A stretch of DNA of 64,000 nucleotides from Bacteroides pyogenes (GCF_014196225.1 NZ_JACIDI010000003.1:124001-188000), one strand, 5' to 3'. Counted from the first letter of the stretch, positions 17,555-26,710 are shown. Numbers and translations: made by a program. The notes: a model not told the origin generated them from the sequence alone.

Positions 17555-17562
17555 CAAAGATA
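17555..17562 (-). promoter_or_regulatory. Candidate -7 element for nfo
   Basis: On the - strand this reads TATCTTTG, a full match to TAnnTTTG, 32 bp before the nfo start codon. A TTTG on the same strand (17588-17591) is 25 bp further up, longer than the usual 19-21, and is part of the palindrome described next. Confidence 0.5.
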
Positions 17563-17573
17563 ACGCTTATCCT

Positions 17574-17658
17574 GCCTTCTATGTTTGCAAACAGCGGAAT
17601 GAAAAGCACGGACCGGGGTTTTTCTGCTTACTTTTCATGCCTTCTATGTTTGCAAACA
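17574..17658. repeat. Two copies of a 20-bp sequence containing the palindrome TGTTTGCAAACA
   Basis: The 20-mer GCCTTCTATGTTTGCAAACA occurs at 17574-17593 and 17639-17658, 65 bp apart. Its core is a perfect 12-bp palindrome, extended to 14 bp in the second copy (ATGTTTGCAAACAT). The pair sits in the 150-bp gap between the PL15-like gene end and the nfo start, upstream of the nfo -7 element. Paired identical palindromes look like an operator for a dimeric repressor; the regulator is unknown. Confidence 0.6.
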
Positions 17659-17675
17659 TCGCGGGCCATGTATCT

Positions 17676-20288
17676 TTATATCTCGAGGTCGGGCAGATAA
17701 TCCGTGAGCGTATGTTCCACCTGTTTGCCTTTCACTCTCTCGGTCACGAGGGTCGCCCCTTCTTTCTTTCCGGCGTCGTAAGTCAACGACACCTTTTCTT
17801 TCCGGTTGCTTACCGATATCGCCGCTTTTCCGTGTTCCTTCAGGTTGCACTCCACGCTCCAGTCGCCTATCCGGAACGTATCTCTTTTACGGACTACCTC
17901 CATATCCGGCCGGTCGCTTCCGTGCGTGTCGACAACCGTCAGGAAGCGGGCGATACGGCACGGAGCGGTAGTGGCGGAGAAGTGCCAGTGGTTCTGATGT
18001 TTCACCGCTTTTCCTTTGGAGTCGGTCTGGTTTTTCCAGTTCGTGGGGGCGCAGAAGAAAGTATCCGTCAGCTCCTGCACGGTCGGCGCCGAGCAAAAAA
18101 GATGAGCGACAGATACGCCTCCCGCTTTGTTCTTGCCGGTTACGCTGATTCTGTCGGCATCCTCCTTTACTTCCATCGGCAGCTCTACGGTATGAAGCAG
18201 GTAACTCCACTTCACGTCTTCCTTACCTTCCAGTTCGTCGTAGATGAGGAATATACCCGTTGCACCGAGCTGAATGATGTGGCGGCGGAACAGATCCACT
18301 CTATTCTCGTCCCATCCGTTTTCCGGCGTGTAGCGTGTTCCGGAAAGCTCTCCCCGTTTCAGCCAGAGAGGAGAAGTAACTTTCCCGTAAGCATTGGAAG
18401 CATCGCCCACCATATACGAAATCTTTTCTCCTTCGTATCGGCGGGGAATCCATCCATAACCTTCCGTTCCTATCTTTTGTGTCATCCCGTCGGCCAGAAT
18501 GCTGTTATGAGCGCGGGTGTTCCGGTAAGAGTACATGCAATGGTCGTCGGTGAATCCGGTACGATGCCCGCTGCTGTAGAATATTTCTTTCCCGCCGTAG
18601 AATGTGTTGAACGCATTCTGGTTGGACAACGCATGGGAAGTAGCTCCGTAAGGACTGGAGCGGAAGGAGAGCATCGCGTTCTTCTCCGGTTCCGCCAGTG
18701 AAGTGTGCATGGTAGCCACTCCCGTTTCGTTGAAAACTTTAGCCGAGGGAAGTTCCGCCAGCGAACGCTTTTCTTCCGGAAACGCCTTGCGAGTGGTGCA
18801 ACGATACCAGGTCAGGTCGCCCGACTTGCCCAGAAACGTACTTTTCATGATGTCCGGTTCCCTCTCCAGAATAGCTCTCACATAAGCGGCAGCCCACGGA
18901 TTCTTTCGTTCGCGCGCCAAAGCCTCCGCATAACCTACACGTGTTCCGCTCGGCTTTTTCCGGGTTTCGTGCGAATTTCCGTGTCCGGCGGATTTCGAAA
19001 ACGGAGGCTGGTGATAAATGACGTAAAGAGCGTTATTGTCATACCACGGATCGGCAAAGAAGTCGAATCCGCTGATACGGGAATAGAAAGCGGGCACTTC
19101 GATCAGCGTGCGGATGTTGACGTGGAAGTAAGAGTCTCCGTTGTGCCATCCGCCGTCTGTGTTCAATCCCGGCAGGCGCGATACCCATTCGTTGTAACAA
19201 TAATCCGCCCAGACCGATGCTTCGGGCAATTCGCCGTAAGTGGCGAAGGCAGCCATGTTGAGAATGCGGAACGTCATTTGCCACACATGGTTGTCGGCAA
19301 TGCGGTTTTCCAGATGGTTCACATATTCGCTGAAAAACCTCCGTCCGTTGTCGCGGATATTCGCCAGCAGCAATTTCTTTTCAGACGGAGACAACAGATT
19401 ATGGAATGCGTCGTAGGCCGAAGTGCACATCGACAAAATGGTAGAGCGGTTGAAATCGCCGGCAAACAACTTGCTCTCTTTCCACGACAGTATTTCGGTG
19501 AGCCGCTTCATTCCCTCCCGGTAGTATTTTTCGTCTTTCGTCAGCAGATAAGCCCGTACGATGGCTTCCACGTTCGCTTCTTCGCGGTCTACGATTTTAC
19601 GTCCTTCACGTATCAATACCGACCGACGTTGTACGATATTCGTCAGCTTTGCCAGTTGGCTGGTGTCTATCTCTTCTTCCAGATGCTTCAGTTGCCTCGA
19701 CAAACATTTGCCGGCTTTCCGGATGTAAGCGCGGGCTTCGACATTGTTCCGGTTGCGGACTATTACATCGTCCCATTCTTTGGCATCGAGCAAGATGCGT
19801 GGATGCGCTCCGGGCAGCTTGTTCAGCATTTCCTCCAAAGACGGCGGATTGAACGTCTTCGTCTTTTCATCGATGTAAAAATGGTATACGGGCGACCATT
19901 CCTCGTTTCCGTTCTTGTCTACATAAGCATGCTGCCAGTACCATTTTCCTTTTTCGAACAGGCGGAACGGATTGAAGAAAGCCCATCGCCGTTCGGCTGT
20001 GATCAGCCCCGATTTGAATTCGGGATCGCGGGCAATGCGAATCCGATAGGTTACTCCGGGTTTGCGTTCCTCACCTTCCACACCGTCGAGCACAGCACCT
20101 AAGTGAGGGAACTTGTCGGGCCACATAAATCTCGGGGGATTCATGGCAATGTGTTGCCCGTTTAGGGGAGAAGGCGTCTCGCGAACTTCGTGCATCAAGG
20201 TGGGTTGTGTGAGACGCATTATGCTTTTTTGCGCGTATCCCTTGCCGGGAAGCAAAGCCAGTAGCAGGAGAATGTAGAGGTGTTTCAT
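17676..20288 (-). CDS. Polysaccharide lyase, DUF4962 plus heparinase II/III-like (PL15-type)
   Basis: This 870-residue protein has a Sec signal peptide (MKHLYILLLLALLPGKGYAQ), so it is probably periplasmic. Order: an Fn3-like DUF4962 region (about 25-140, with PPRFMWPD and YRIRIARDPEF); an alpha/alpha-toroid (about 150-480) containing ADNHVWQMT and GGWHNGDSYFHVN; and a beta-sandwich heparinase II/III C-terminal domain with HALSNQNAFNTFY and RAHNSILADG. The histidines and tyrosines fit a lyase acid/base set. It ends the PUL transcript. In the B. thetaiotaomicron heparan sulfate PUL the corresponding gene, from memory, is the PL15 enzyme BT4652. The start at 20288 is chosen because the 15 residues before it lack signal-peptide character. 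The exact substrate is inferred from context. Confidence 0.85.
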   Translation of the reverse strand: MKHLYILLLLALLPGKGYAQKSIMRLTQPTLMHEVRETPSPLNGQHIAMNPPRFMWPDKFPHLGAVLDGVEGEERKPGVTYRIRIARDPEFKSGLITAERRWAFFNPFRLFEKGKWYWQHAYVDKNGNEEWSPVYHFYIDEKTKTFNPPSLEEMLNKLPGAHPRILLDAKEWDDVIVRNRNNVEARAYIRKAGKCLSRQLKHLEEEIDTSQLAKLTNIVQRRSVLIREGRKIVDREEANVEAIVRAYLLTKDEKYYREGMKRLTEILSWKESKLFAGDFNRSTILSMCTSAYDAFHNLLSPSEKKLLLANIRDNGRRFFSEYVNHLENRIADNHVWQMTFRILNMAAFATYGELPEASVWADYCYNEWVSRLPGLNTDGGWHNGDSYFHVNIRTLIEVPAFYSRISGFDFFADPWYDNNALYVIYHQPPFSKSAGHGNSHETRKKPSGTRVGYAEALARERKNPWAAAYVRAILEREPDIMKSTFLGKSGDLTWYRCTTRKAFPEEKRSLAELPSAKVFNETGVATMHTSLAEPEKNAMLSFRSSPYGATSHALSNQNAFNTFYGGKEIFYSSGHRTGFTDDHCMYSYRNTRAHNSILADGMTQKIGTEGYGWIPRRYEGEKISYMVGDASNAYGKVTSPLWLKRGELSGTRYTPENGWDENRVDLFRRHIIQLGATGIFLIYDELEGKEDVKWSYLLHTVELPMEVKEDADRISVTGKNKAGGVSVAHLFCSAPTVQELTDTFFCAPTNWKNQTDSKGKAVKHQNHWHFSATTAPCRIARFLTVVDTHGSDRPDMEVVRKRDTFRIGDWSVECNLKEHGKAAISVSNRKEKVSLTYDAGKKEGATLVTERVKGKQVEHTLTDYLPDLEI

Positions 20289-20367
20289 ATCTTTTAAAAA
20301 GTTAGTTTGACGTATTTGTTCGATTCGTTGCAATGATGAGTAAGAGAGGCTCGATCGACAGCTCGCA

Positions 20368-21333
20368 TTACAAAGCGTTGCTTTCGGAAAACCGCATGAG
20401 CGCGAGTGAAGCCGCTCCGATACTTCCTGCCCGGTTGCCTAATGAAGCAGCCGTGATTTCGGTGTTTATATCGCAGTCGGGCATGGCATACCGGTGAGCC
20501 TTCTCGCTGACTTTACGGATGTAGAAGTCGCCCGCTTCCGATAATCCGCCTCCGATGACAACTTTCTGCGGACTAAAGATATTAATCAGCCCCGCAATGC
20601 CTCTTCCTAAGAAATCGAAATGTTCTTCGAGCGACTCGATGGCTGTCGGATCACCTTGCCGGTATAGCCGCACAATGAGTTCCCCGTTTATCTCTTCAGC
20701 CGGACAGGTGATGTTTGCCGCGGCGATTCGCTTCTTGAAACGGCCTATCAGAGCGGATGCAGACGCATATTGCTCCAAACATCCCACCGAACCGCACGTA
20801 CATGGCTCTCCGTTGTGGATAAGAGGGATATGTCCCAACTCGGTGCCCCGGTTGGCAAAACCGTTGAACAGCTTTCCGTCGATAACCACGGCGCCGCCGA
20901 TACCGGTTCCCACCGTGAGGAAGACAATGTATGTCGCACCTCGTCCGGCTCCGTACATGGTTTCTCCCAAACCCATCGCATTGGCGTCGTTCTCCAATAC
21001 GGCGGGAAGTTCCGTTTCCGCCTCAATCCGGTCGGCCAACGGCACGTTTACCCACCCCTCGATATTGTCTGAACCTCCCAGCACAATGCGATTGGAAGCA
21101 TCTACGATGCCCGGCGTTCCGATGCCGACACCTTCTACCGTATAGCCTTGACCGGCGGCAAACTCTTTCGCTTCTTTTACAGCTTTCACCAACTGGCCGA
21201 TAACGGCTTCCGCCGAAACTTCGGCTTTCGAAGCCAGCTTATTCTGAAACAGAACCGTGCCCTTATTGTCGATGAGGGCATATTTGATCGAAGTGCCGCC
21301 AAGATCGATTCCTATTGCGTATCTCTTTTTCAT
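20368..21333 (-). CDS. ROK-family sugar kinase
   Basis: This 321-residue protein has the ATP-binding motif GIDLGGTSIKYALID at the N-terminus, the catalytic region VLENDANAMGLGE (about 114-126), and the ROK zinc signature GTELGHIPLIHNG followed by CTCGSVGCLEQYAS (about 170-205). There is no DNA-binding extension, so it is a kinase rather than a repressor. In a heparan-sulfate-type PUL the most sensible substrate is glucosamine or N-acetylglucosamine released in the cytoplasm. It starts 49 bp after the DUF3604 stop, in the same direction. Confidence 0.88.
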   Translation of the reverse strand: MKKRYAIGIDLGGTSIKYALIDNKGTVLFQNKLASKAEVSAEAVIGQLVKAVKEAKEFAAGQGYTVEGVGIGTPGIVDASNRIVLGGSDNIEGWVNVPLADRIEAETELPAVLENDANAMGLGETMYGAGRGATYIVFLTVGTGIGGAVVIDGKLFNGFANRGTELGHIPLIHNGEPCTCGSVGCLEQYASASALIGRFKKRIAAANITCPAEEINGELIVRLYRQGDPTAIESLEEHFDFLGRGIAGLINIFSPQKVVIGGGLSEAGDFYIRKVSEKAHRYAMPDCDINTEITAASLGNRAGSIGAASLALMRFSESNAL

Positions 21334-21382
21334 GATTGTTGTCTTTATTTGTCATGCGCTTATGCTGATCTGTCTGTTCCCG

Positions 21383-23011
21383 TCATGTTCTTTCCGCCCA
21401 GATAGGCGAACTCCATGCCCATTGCCCGTCGCGCTGGCGCACACGGACATAATAATAATCCGTATCCCGTTGCGGCTCTTTGTCCTCCATATAGTGTTCT
21501 ATCGTAAAACAGCTTTCGGGCATGGCACGGTTGAAAAGAATCGCTTCGCTCAACCACCCGGTTATGAAGTGCGAGCGTGAGCCTTCGAGCAATTCTCCCA
21601 ATGTATGTTCGAACTTCTTGCCGTTGAACTCCGCAATCACCTTTCCGCTTTTCGGCATCTCCACATCCAGAATTACAGCCTGCGTAGCGGCAGTGGTGGT
21701 ATTGGGATTCTTCGTGCTGTACATGTCGAGTTCCGTTTCCTTTTCACCGATGGACAGGATGCGGTTCACGTGAGTATGAAACTCGGTCTCGCCTTCTTGC
21801 GGTGAAGTGAACGCCGCCCCTCGGAAGCAGGGAGTGACGCTGCGGATACTTCCTTTATCCACCGACAGTTTTCCCTGCCAATGTACGTATTTCTCTTCAC
21901 GATTCCAACCGAAATCTACTTTTACTTTGCAACGGAGCGTATCGCCTTCGGGCGCGACCGGTGTCAACGGCCCGCTCAAACGTGCGATGGTTTGTCCGTT
22001 CTTTACGATGTCTACATAGTCGATGCAGCTTTCGCCCGCAACATTCAGGTAAATGCGCCGGCTGTTTCCGCGTATCACGTCACCCATGAACGCGTCGTTG
22101 AGGCGGAAGTCTATTCGTATCTTATCGCCTGTGGCTGCACATACATGCCGGTTCTTCAGGGCTTCCCACACAGCGTTCCGCGTCAACGACGGAGCCAACA
22201 CGCCGATCCTTCCGTCTCCATAGCTTCCCGGATAACCCGAATGCTGGTCGGTAGAAGCCATGATACCGAATTTATGTCCCTGCTCCAGACCGTATTGAAC
22301 GGTTCCTTCCCATTGGCGAGGTCCCATGTCGTGCAGATACGGATAATCTCCCTGATCGCTTTCTGCCAGACCGTGACGGGAATACATTTCGACGAAAGGA
22401 GTCTGATCGCCTTCGGTGAAGCATTTCCAGTTATAACCGCGGAATCCTCCCTGATAACCCATGTGATGCGGGGTGATGAATACCTTGTGCCCTTTAGCCT
22501 TGCGCTTCCAGTCTTCAATCGAAGTGCATTCCACGAGAGGAGCGTCCAAATCATAATTCAGCGCAACGTGGTCGCCGTGTTCCATGCTGTGGGCTTCGTA
22601 ACCGACGAACGCAAGGAATTCGCCTTCTTTATTGTATTCGTTCGTCATGGCGACGTACTTCTCGTATCCGCCTTCACGCAGACGTTTAAAAGCTCCCGTG
22701 TGATAATCGATCACCCATTTCAAACGAGGATCGTCGGCTCCGGGGATGTCCGGCCACATGGCATGAGGCGTTACGCTGACAAAGTCCAACTGCCCTTTGG
22801 CGGCATCGAAGGCATCGCGCATATCTCCGTGTCCGTAGGTGAGGTTGCAGTGATTGTGGAGGTCGCCCCAGTACAACTTCAAATTACTTGCGCCCGGCAT
22901 TCTCTTTTTCGCTTCCTTGCTGCCTGCTACACACGAATGGAGCAAGCTGCCCGAAGCGGCCAGTCCTAAAAAGGACCAGCCTGTATTTTTAAGAAAACTT
23001 CTTCTGTTCAT
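21383..23011 (-). CDS. DUF3604 (PHP-like metal hydrolase) lipoprotein in the PUL
   Basis: This 542-residue protein has a twin-arginine-like N-terminus (MNRRSFLKNTGWSFLGLAAS) that also has a lipobox, LLHSC with Cys27. The core shows PHP-domain metal-binding motifs: YWGDLHNHCNLTYGHGD (about 48), VTPHAMWPD (about 80), FVGYEAHSMEHGDH (about 135), VFITPHHMGYQGG (about 173), and ASTDQHSGYPG (about 253). PHP proteins are metal-dependent phosphoesterases or hydrolases; DUF3604 members have no settled reaction. The C-terminal part (about 300-542) is probably beta-rich. Its position between the periplasmic PL12 and the ROK kinase, where related PULs have sulfatases, suggests action on a glycan fragment. 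Confidence 0.82.
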   Translation of the reverse strand: MNRRSFLKNTGWSFLGLAASGSLLHSCVAGSKEAKKRMPGASNLKLYWGDLHNHCNLTYGHGDMRDAFDAAKGQLDFVSVTPHAMWPDIPGADDPRLKWVIDYHTGAFKRLREGGYEKYVAMTNEYNKEGEFLAFVGYEAHSMEHGDHVALNYDLDAPLVECTSIEDWKRKAKGHKVFITPHHMGYQGGFRGYNWKCFTEGDQTPFVEMYSRHGLAESDQGDYPYLHDMGPRQWEGTVQYGLEQGHKFGIMASTDQHSGYPGSYGDGRIGVLAPSLTRNAVWEALKNRHVCAATGDKIRIDFRLNDAFMGDVIRGNSRRIYLNVAGESCIDYVDIVKNGQTIARLSGPLTPVAPEGDTLRCKVKVDFGWNREEKYVHWQGKLSVDKGSIRSVTPCFRGAAFTSPQEGETEFHTHVNRILSIGEKETELDMYSTKNPNTTTAATQAVILDVEMPKSGKVIAEFNGKKFEHTLGELLEGSRSHFITGWLSEAILFNRAMPESCFTIEHYMEDKEPQRDTDYYYVRVRQRDGQWAWSSPIWAERT

Positions 23012-23030
23012 GGTATTGTGTCTTTGGATA

Positions 23031-25034
23031 TTATAGTTTATACTGCAACAACTGTTTCTTCCCGTTCACTTTTACTTCCACCTCCAGCGAGTTTTCGCTG
23101 AACTTTTTGTTTTTGAAACGGGCGTACAGCTTCGGTGCATCCGCACTCTTCCGTACGGGATAGATGACAGTGATGTAGCGTACGGCTTTCTCATCTTCCT
23201 TTTTCACGTTGAACGACACGTTCATCCGTTTGTACCGCTTACGGTAAGCCGTAGAACACCATCCCGGTTCCTTTTTCATCGTCATTCCTTCGGGACCGAA
23301 GCATTGCAGCTTCATATTGCTTCCGTCATCGAACCGGGTCGCGAAGGTCATGTCTTCGCGACTGTTGGCGATTTCTCCCTTCGGCATCTGATAATGCAAG
23401 TTGACAAAGCCGCGTGCGCTGCCTGTCACTTCGTCGACAAGGACAAAATACGTGTTGTCTACGAAGAAAACACTACGGCGGTGGTTGAAGTTCTTGTATC
23501 CGGGATTTTCGGTTACGAGTGTCTGTACGTCTCCTTCCGGCTGCCAGAGCCTGGTCACCGATTCGGTTGTTTCAAGATTGCGATTGTTCAGTGTCACCGT
23601 GTTGTGTACAGCGGTCTGACGGTGCCAGTTGCGCTCCGCCATCACTTCGCCCTCGCCGGCATAGACGTACGAGCCCGAGTCGGGGAAGAGGTTCTTTCCG
23701 TTGAACCACAGCTCGAATGTTCCGTTGTCGGGCTGACAATGCCAGAAAGCTTTCGGACCCGCCTTTACCACCATCTGCGTGGCGTCTGTTTTCCACGAAT
23801 TGCGGAAAACGAAGAATCCCGACGTGAGGAATCCTTTCGACAGATAATCGGGCAAAGCACCCTCTTTTCCTTCGGTGGCGAAGTAGAGGATCGCTTTGTT
23901 TTCAGGAAACAGTTTGTGCCAGTCGCGGTAGTTTTTGAGCATTTCTTTCTTGGTGGTCAGCTTGGCGTCGCTGAAACACGGGTTGGTATAATCGGGGAAA
24001 CTGATGTTCATGTAGAACATTATCATGTTTTCCACCGTGTCGAGATACGTTTTCGGAAACTCGTTGCGGAATCCGTTTGTATCGGCCATTCGCAATGCCT
24101 TGCAGAAGATGTTGATAGCTGCCAGGTGATAGTGCGGATCGAGCTCGAATTGTCCGCCGTCCGGGTACACCTGTACGTTGATTTCGCGATTGAGTATTTC
24201 GATTCCGCTTTTTCTCCATGCGGCGGCATCCTTGAATTCGGGGAAGAACGCGCCGGCGTAAATCATGCGCTGCGCCTCGAACAGCAGGTGGTTGCCCTGA
24301 TCGGAGTAGTTGCCCAAAATGTGGACGGCATGTTTGTGGTAGTTTACCAGAAACTCTGTAAGGAATCGGGGAGTGAAAGAGGGCGAGGGGAGGAACAGCT
24401 GGAATTGAGAGGTCTGGTCTTGCAGGCGGTTGCTCACCTCGAGCGGGCGCCAGGCAAAACGAACGTTCTCGACTTCTCCCCTGATTTCGCCGTCGCTCAC
24501 CAGTTCGTATTCTCTTTTGCTCATTTTCACCAGCGGGTTTTTCCGAATCCAGTCGATATACTGTACAGTCCATTCGCGGGCATATTTTTCGTCGCCCGAC
24601 GTGCGGTAGGCTTTCCCCATCGGAGTGAACCATTTGTGGCGGTGCAACTGCCAGCGAAGCTCGTTATCCTTTACCGGCCAGTATTGCCAGTCGATGTCTT
24701 TCCCGTAGTTGTACGAAGGCTGGTAGCCCTTGTGTACGAAGAACGTATGCTCCATCGCGTCGTCCGCCCATTTCTGCTCTTCCTTGCCGATGCTGATATG
24801 CTTCAGGTCGATGTCCGGTGTTCTCACGTCCGTTCGCTCGCGGTAATAGCCGAGCAACGCTTCCGCCGCTTCTTCGTCTTTCCCCTGTTCGTGGAGAGTT
24901 TTCACTTTTTCAAGGCCGGGACGTTCGAGGTCGAGCAGTCCGAATACCTCGCTTCTCAGTTCTTGCCCGCAGACGTTGCCCGTGCAGCAGGCAATCATCC
25001 ATAGAGCGATGTATGTAACTATGTTTTTTCTCAT
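23031..25034 (-). CDS. PL12-family heparinase III-like lyase, periplasmic
   Basis: This 667-residue protein has a signal peptide (residues about 1-23; VCGQ cleavage) and no lipobox, so it is periplasmic. The N-terminal alpha/alpha-toroid (about 25-370) has the family segments DIDWQYWPVKDNELRWQLHR (about 113), SNRLQDQTSQFQLF, NHLLFEAQRMIYAG and QFELDPHYHLAA. The C-terminal beta-sandwich begins near 400, with FWHCQPDNGTFELWFNGKN and HNTVTLNNRNL (shown as separate motifs). It cleaves low-sulfate heparan-type chains by beta-elimination, giving unsaturated uronic ends that GH88 removes. It shares the same architecture with the surface enzyme at 33781. It is separated from GH88 by a 337-bp gap holding a repeat array. 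Likely counterpart, from memory: BT4657. Confidence 0.9.
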   Translation of the reverse strand: MRKNIVTYIALWMIACCTGNVCGQELRSEVFGLLDLERPGLEKVKTLHEQGKDEEAAEALLGYYRERTDVRTPDIDLKHISIGKEEQKWADDAMEHTFFVHKGYQPSYNYGKDIDWQYWPVKDNELRWQLHRHKWFTPMGKAYRTSGDEKYAREWTVQYIDWIRKNPLVKMSKREYELVSDGEIRGEVENVRFAWRPLEVSNRLQDQTSQFQLFLPSPSFTPRFLTEFLVNYHKHAVHILGNYSDQGNHLLFEAQRMIYAGAFFPEFKDAAAWRKSGIEILNREINVQVYPDGGQFELDPHYHLAAINIFCKALRMADTNGFRNEFPKTYLDTVENMIMFYMNISFPDYTNPCFSDAKLTTKKEMLKNYRDWHKLFPENKAILYFATEGKEGALPDYLSKGFLTSGFFVFRNSWKTDATQMVVKAGPKAFWHCQPDNGTFELWFNGKNLFPDSGSYVYAGEGEVMAERNWHRQTAVHNTVTLNNRNLETTESVTRLWQPEGDVQTLVTENPGYKNFNHRRSVFFVDNTYFVLVDEVTGSARGFVNLHYQMPKGEIANSREDMTFATRFDDGSNMKLQCFGPEGMTMKKEPGWCSTAYRKRYKRMNVSFNVKKEDEKAVRYITVIYPVRKSADAPKLYARFKNKKFSENSLEVEVKVNGKKQLLQYKL

Positions 25035-25371
25035 ACCGAAGTTCTTGTTTTTTTAGTTTCTTTTCTTTCTTCCGCATCCGTAAATGATGCGGGAGAGACT
25101 CTGTTCGATTGTGATAGAGGCTCTGTTTGATTGTGATAGAGGCTCTGTTTGATTGTAACGGAAGCTCTGTTTCATTGTGACGGAAGCTCTGTTTCATTGT
25201 GATGAACGTTTTGTTTCACCGAATGAAACACTTTGTTTCACCGAATAGAACACTTTGTTTCACCGAATAGAACACTTTGTTTCATCAGCATGAAACACTT
25301 TGTTTCACCTCGCTGAAACAGTGCTTCGCCTCAATGAACGTATTGCTTCACCTCGATGCTGCTTCCGGAAT
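25035..25371. other. 337-bp leader between GH88 and the periplasmic PL12 gene
   Basis: All neighbours here read leftwards with gaps of 6-50 bp, so a 337-bp gap within the PUL is unusual. It is almost entirely the 22-bp array (25104-25362). No TAnnTTTG on the - strand is evident, so it may act in the RNA or as a binding array rather than as a standard promoter. Confidence 0.55.
25104..25362. repeat. Tandem array of eleven units, 22-bp period
   Basis: Units begin at 25104, 25126, 25148, 25170, 25192, 25214, 25236, 25258, 25280 (23 bp), 25303 (23 bp) and 25326, with a partial twelfth. The left units share GATTGTGATAGAGGCTCTG; the central ones contain a dyad, TGAAACACTTTGTTTCA, separated by CCGAA; the right ones degrade. 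Two neighbouring units (25236 and 25258) are identical. No spacers separate the units, so it is not CRISPR. A frame reading through it is repeat-derived. Confidence 0.9.
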
Positions 25372-26673
25372 TTACAATGATTTGATTTCTCCGTCCTGAA
25401 GTTTCAGTTTCTTCAAATCCATGAACCGTTTCAGGGCCTCCAGATAATAATAATCGGCGTAGTTCAACGGAGTATCTATTTCCGAGCCGTTGGGCAGCGA
25501 GCCGACAGAGTGCATCAGGATGAAGCCTTGGTTTTCTCCCTCTTTGGCAAGATAGGCATCGCTCGAAAGGCTTTTCAGGATTTTCTCTGCATAGTCCAGA
25601 TATTTCTTTCCGCTGTGTACCATCGTGCTCAGCTCGATCATTGCCGAAGCGGTGATGGCTGCCGCCGAAGCGTCGCGCGGAGTCTCTCGGGTGACGGGAG
25701 CGTCGTAATCCCAATAAGGAACGGCGTCTTCGGTCTTTACACGCTCCATTATCATATCGGCTATTTTCGTGGCGAAGTTCATGTAGATGCTGTCTTTCGT
25801 CTCACGGTAGCACGAGGTGTATCCATACACCGCCCACGCTTGTCCGCGTGCCCATGAAGAATCGTCGTTCTTTCCCTGATGGGTCTGCTTGCGTTCCACC
25901 GTTCCGTCGTTGTTGTAACTCACCACATGCCAGCAGGTATAGTCGGGGTGGAAGTGGTGCCGCATGGTGGTCATGGCATGCTTCAGCGCAATCTCTTTGT
26001 ACTTCGGGTTTCCGGTGCGGTTGCTTACGTTAAACAGAAGGTCGAGGTTCATCATGTTGTCGATGATGACCGGGAAGTTCCACGTCCCGAAGTCCCACGA
26101 ACGGATGGCTTCTATGGAATCGTCGAAGCGTCCGCAGAGATTGTCCGCCGTTTCTCTCATCACCGTCGCAATGGTGTCGTTCGGTGCAAGGCGTTCGGCG
26201 TTGCCATAGCTGCAATTGACCATGAAACCGAGGTCGTGCGTTCCTTTGTAATAACGCACCGGGTTCAACAGGTTCGTATAGTGAGTCGCCTCTTTTTTCA
26301 ACGTTTCGTCGCCCGTGAGTTCATAAGCATACCACAGAGATCCGGGGAAGAATCCGCTCGTCCAGTCGTATACTCCGCAAAGGCGGCGCTTACCGATCTC
26401 TTCGGCAGCGGGGTTGGCGCGCAACGAATCTTTGAATGTCTGCGAATCTCTTTCCAGTTGGCGGCACAGAAAGTCTATATCGTATCCGGTACGGATGGAG
26501 CGGGGGAGTTGTCCCGTGCTCCGGATTTCTTCCGCCGTCAACCGGAGTTGTGCCGAAGCTGCATCGATTCCTTTCTGTATCCAGTGATAATCTTCCCGGG
26601 GAGTAGTATGGCACGAAGCCAACGTTATGCCGACCGAAGCTAAGAGAATAAGTTTCTTTTTCATTTGATTCAT
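25372..26673 (-). CDS. GH88-family unsaturated glucuronyl hydrolase
   Basis: This 433-residue lipoprotein has a lipobox at LASC (Cys21). It has the alpha6/alpha6-barrel of GH88, with the first catalytic-type Asp in YDWTSGFFPGSLWYAYE (about 100) and the second in VIIDNMMNLDLLF (about 190), plus SSWARGQAWAVYGYTSCYR (about 270). The enzyme hydrates and removes the 4,5-unsaturated uronic acid left by PL12 and PL15 lyases. It starts 37 bp after the SusD stop and ends the first half of the PUL before the repeat array. An in-frame ATG at 26664 (MKKKLILL) is an equally good start. Counterpart, from memory: BT4658. Confidence 0.92.
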   Translation of the reverse strand: MNQMKKKLILLASVGITLASCHTTPREDYHWIQKGIDAASAQLRLTAEEIRSTGQLPRSIRTGYDIDFLCRQLERDSQTFKDSLRANPAAEEIGKRRLCGVYDWTSGFFPGSLWYAYELTGDETLKKEATHYTNLLNPVRYYKGTHDLGFMVNCSYGNAERLAPNDTIATVMRETADNLCGRFDDSIEAIRSWDFGTWNFPVIIDNMMNLDLLFNVSNRTGNPKYKEIALKHAMTTMRHHFHPDYTCWHVVSYNNDGTVERKQTHQGKNDDSSWARGQAWAVYGYTSCYRETKDSIYMNFATKIADMIMERVKTEDAVPYWDYDAPVTRETPRDASAAAITASAMIELSTMVHSGKKYLDYAEKILKSLSSDAYLAKEGENQGFILMHSVGSLPNGSEIDTPLNYADYYYLEALKRFMDLKKLKLQDGEIKSL

Positions 26674-26710
26674 TTGATAATATGGTTGTCAGTAAGTTTA
26701 ATTGTAAGTT

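Noticed and set aside
23304..25004. Long open frame on the + strand opposite the periplasmic PL12 gene (566 codons)
   Set aside because: It mirrors a well-supported lyase gene, has no domain or ribosome-binding signal, and similar long antisense frames occur opposite other PUL genes because of their codon composition.
25104..25362. CRISPR array
   Set aside because: Units are directly adjacent with no unique spacers, and no cas genes are nearby.
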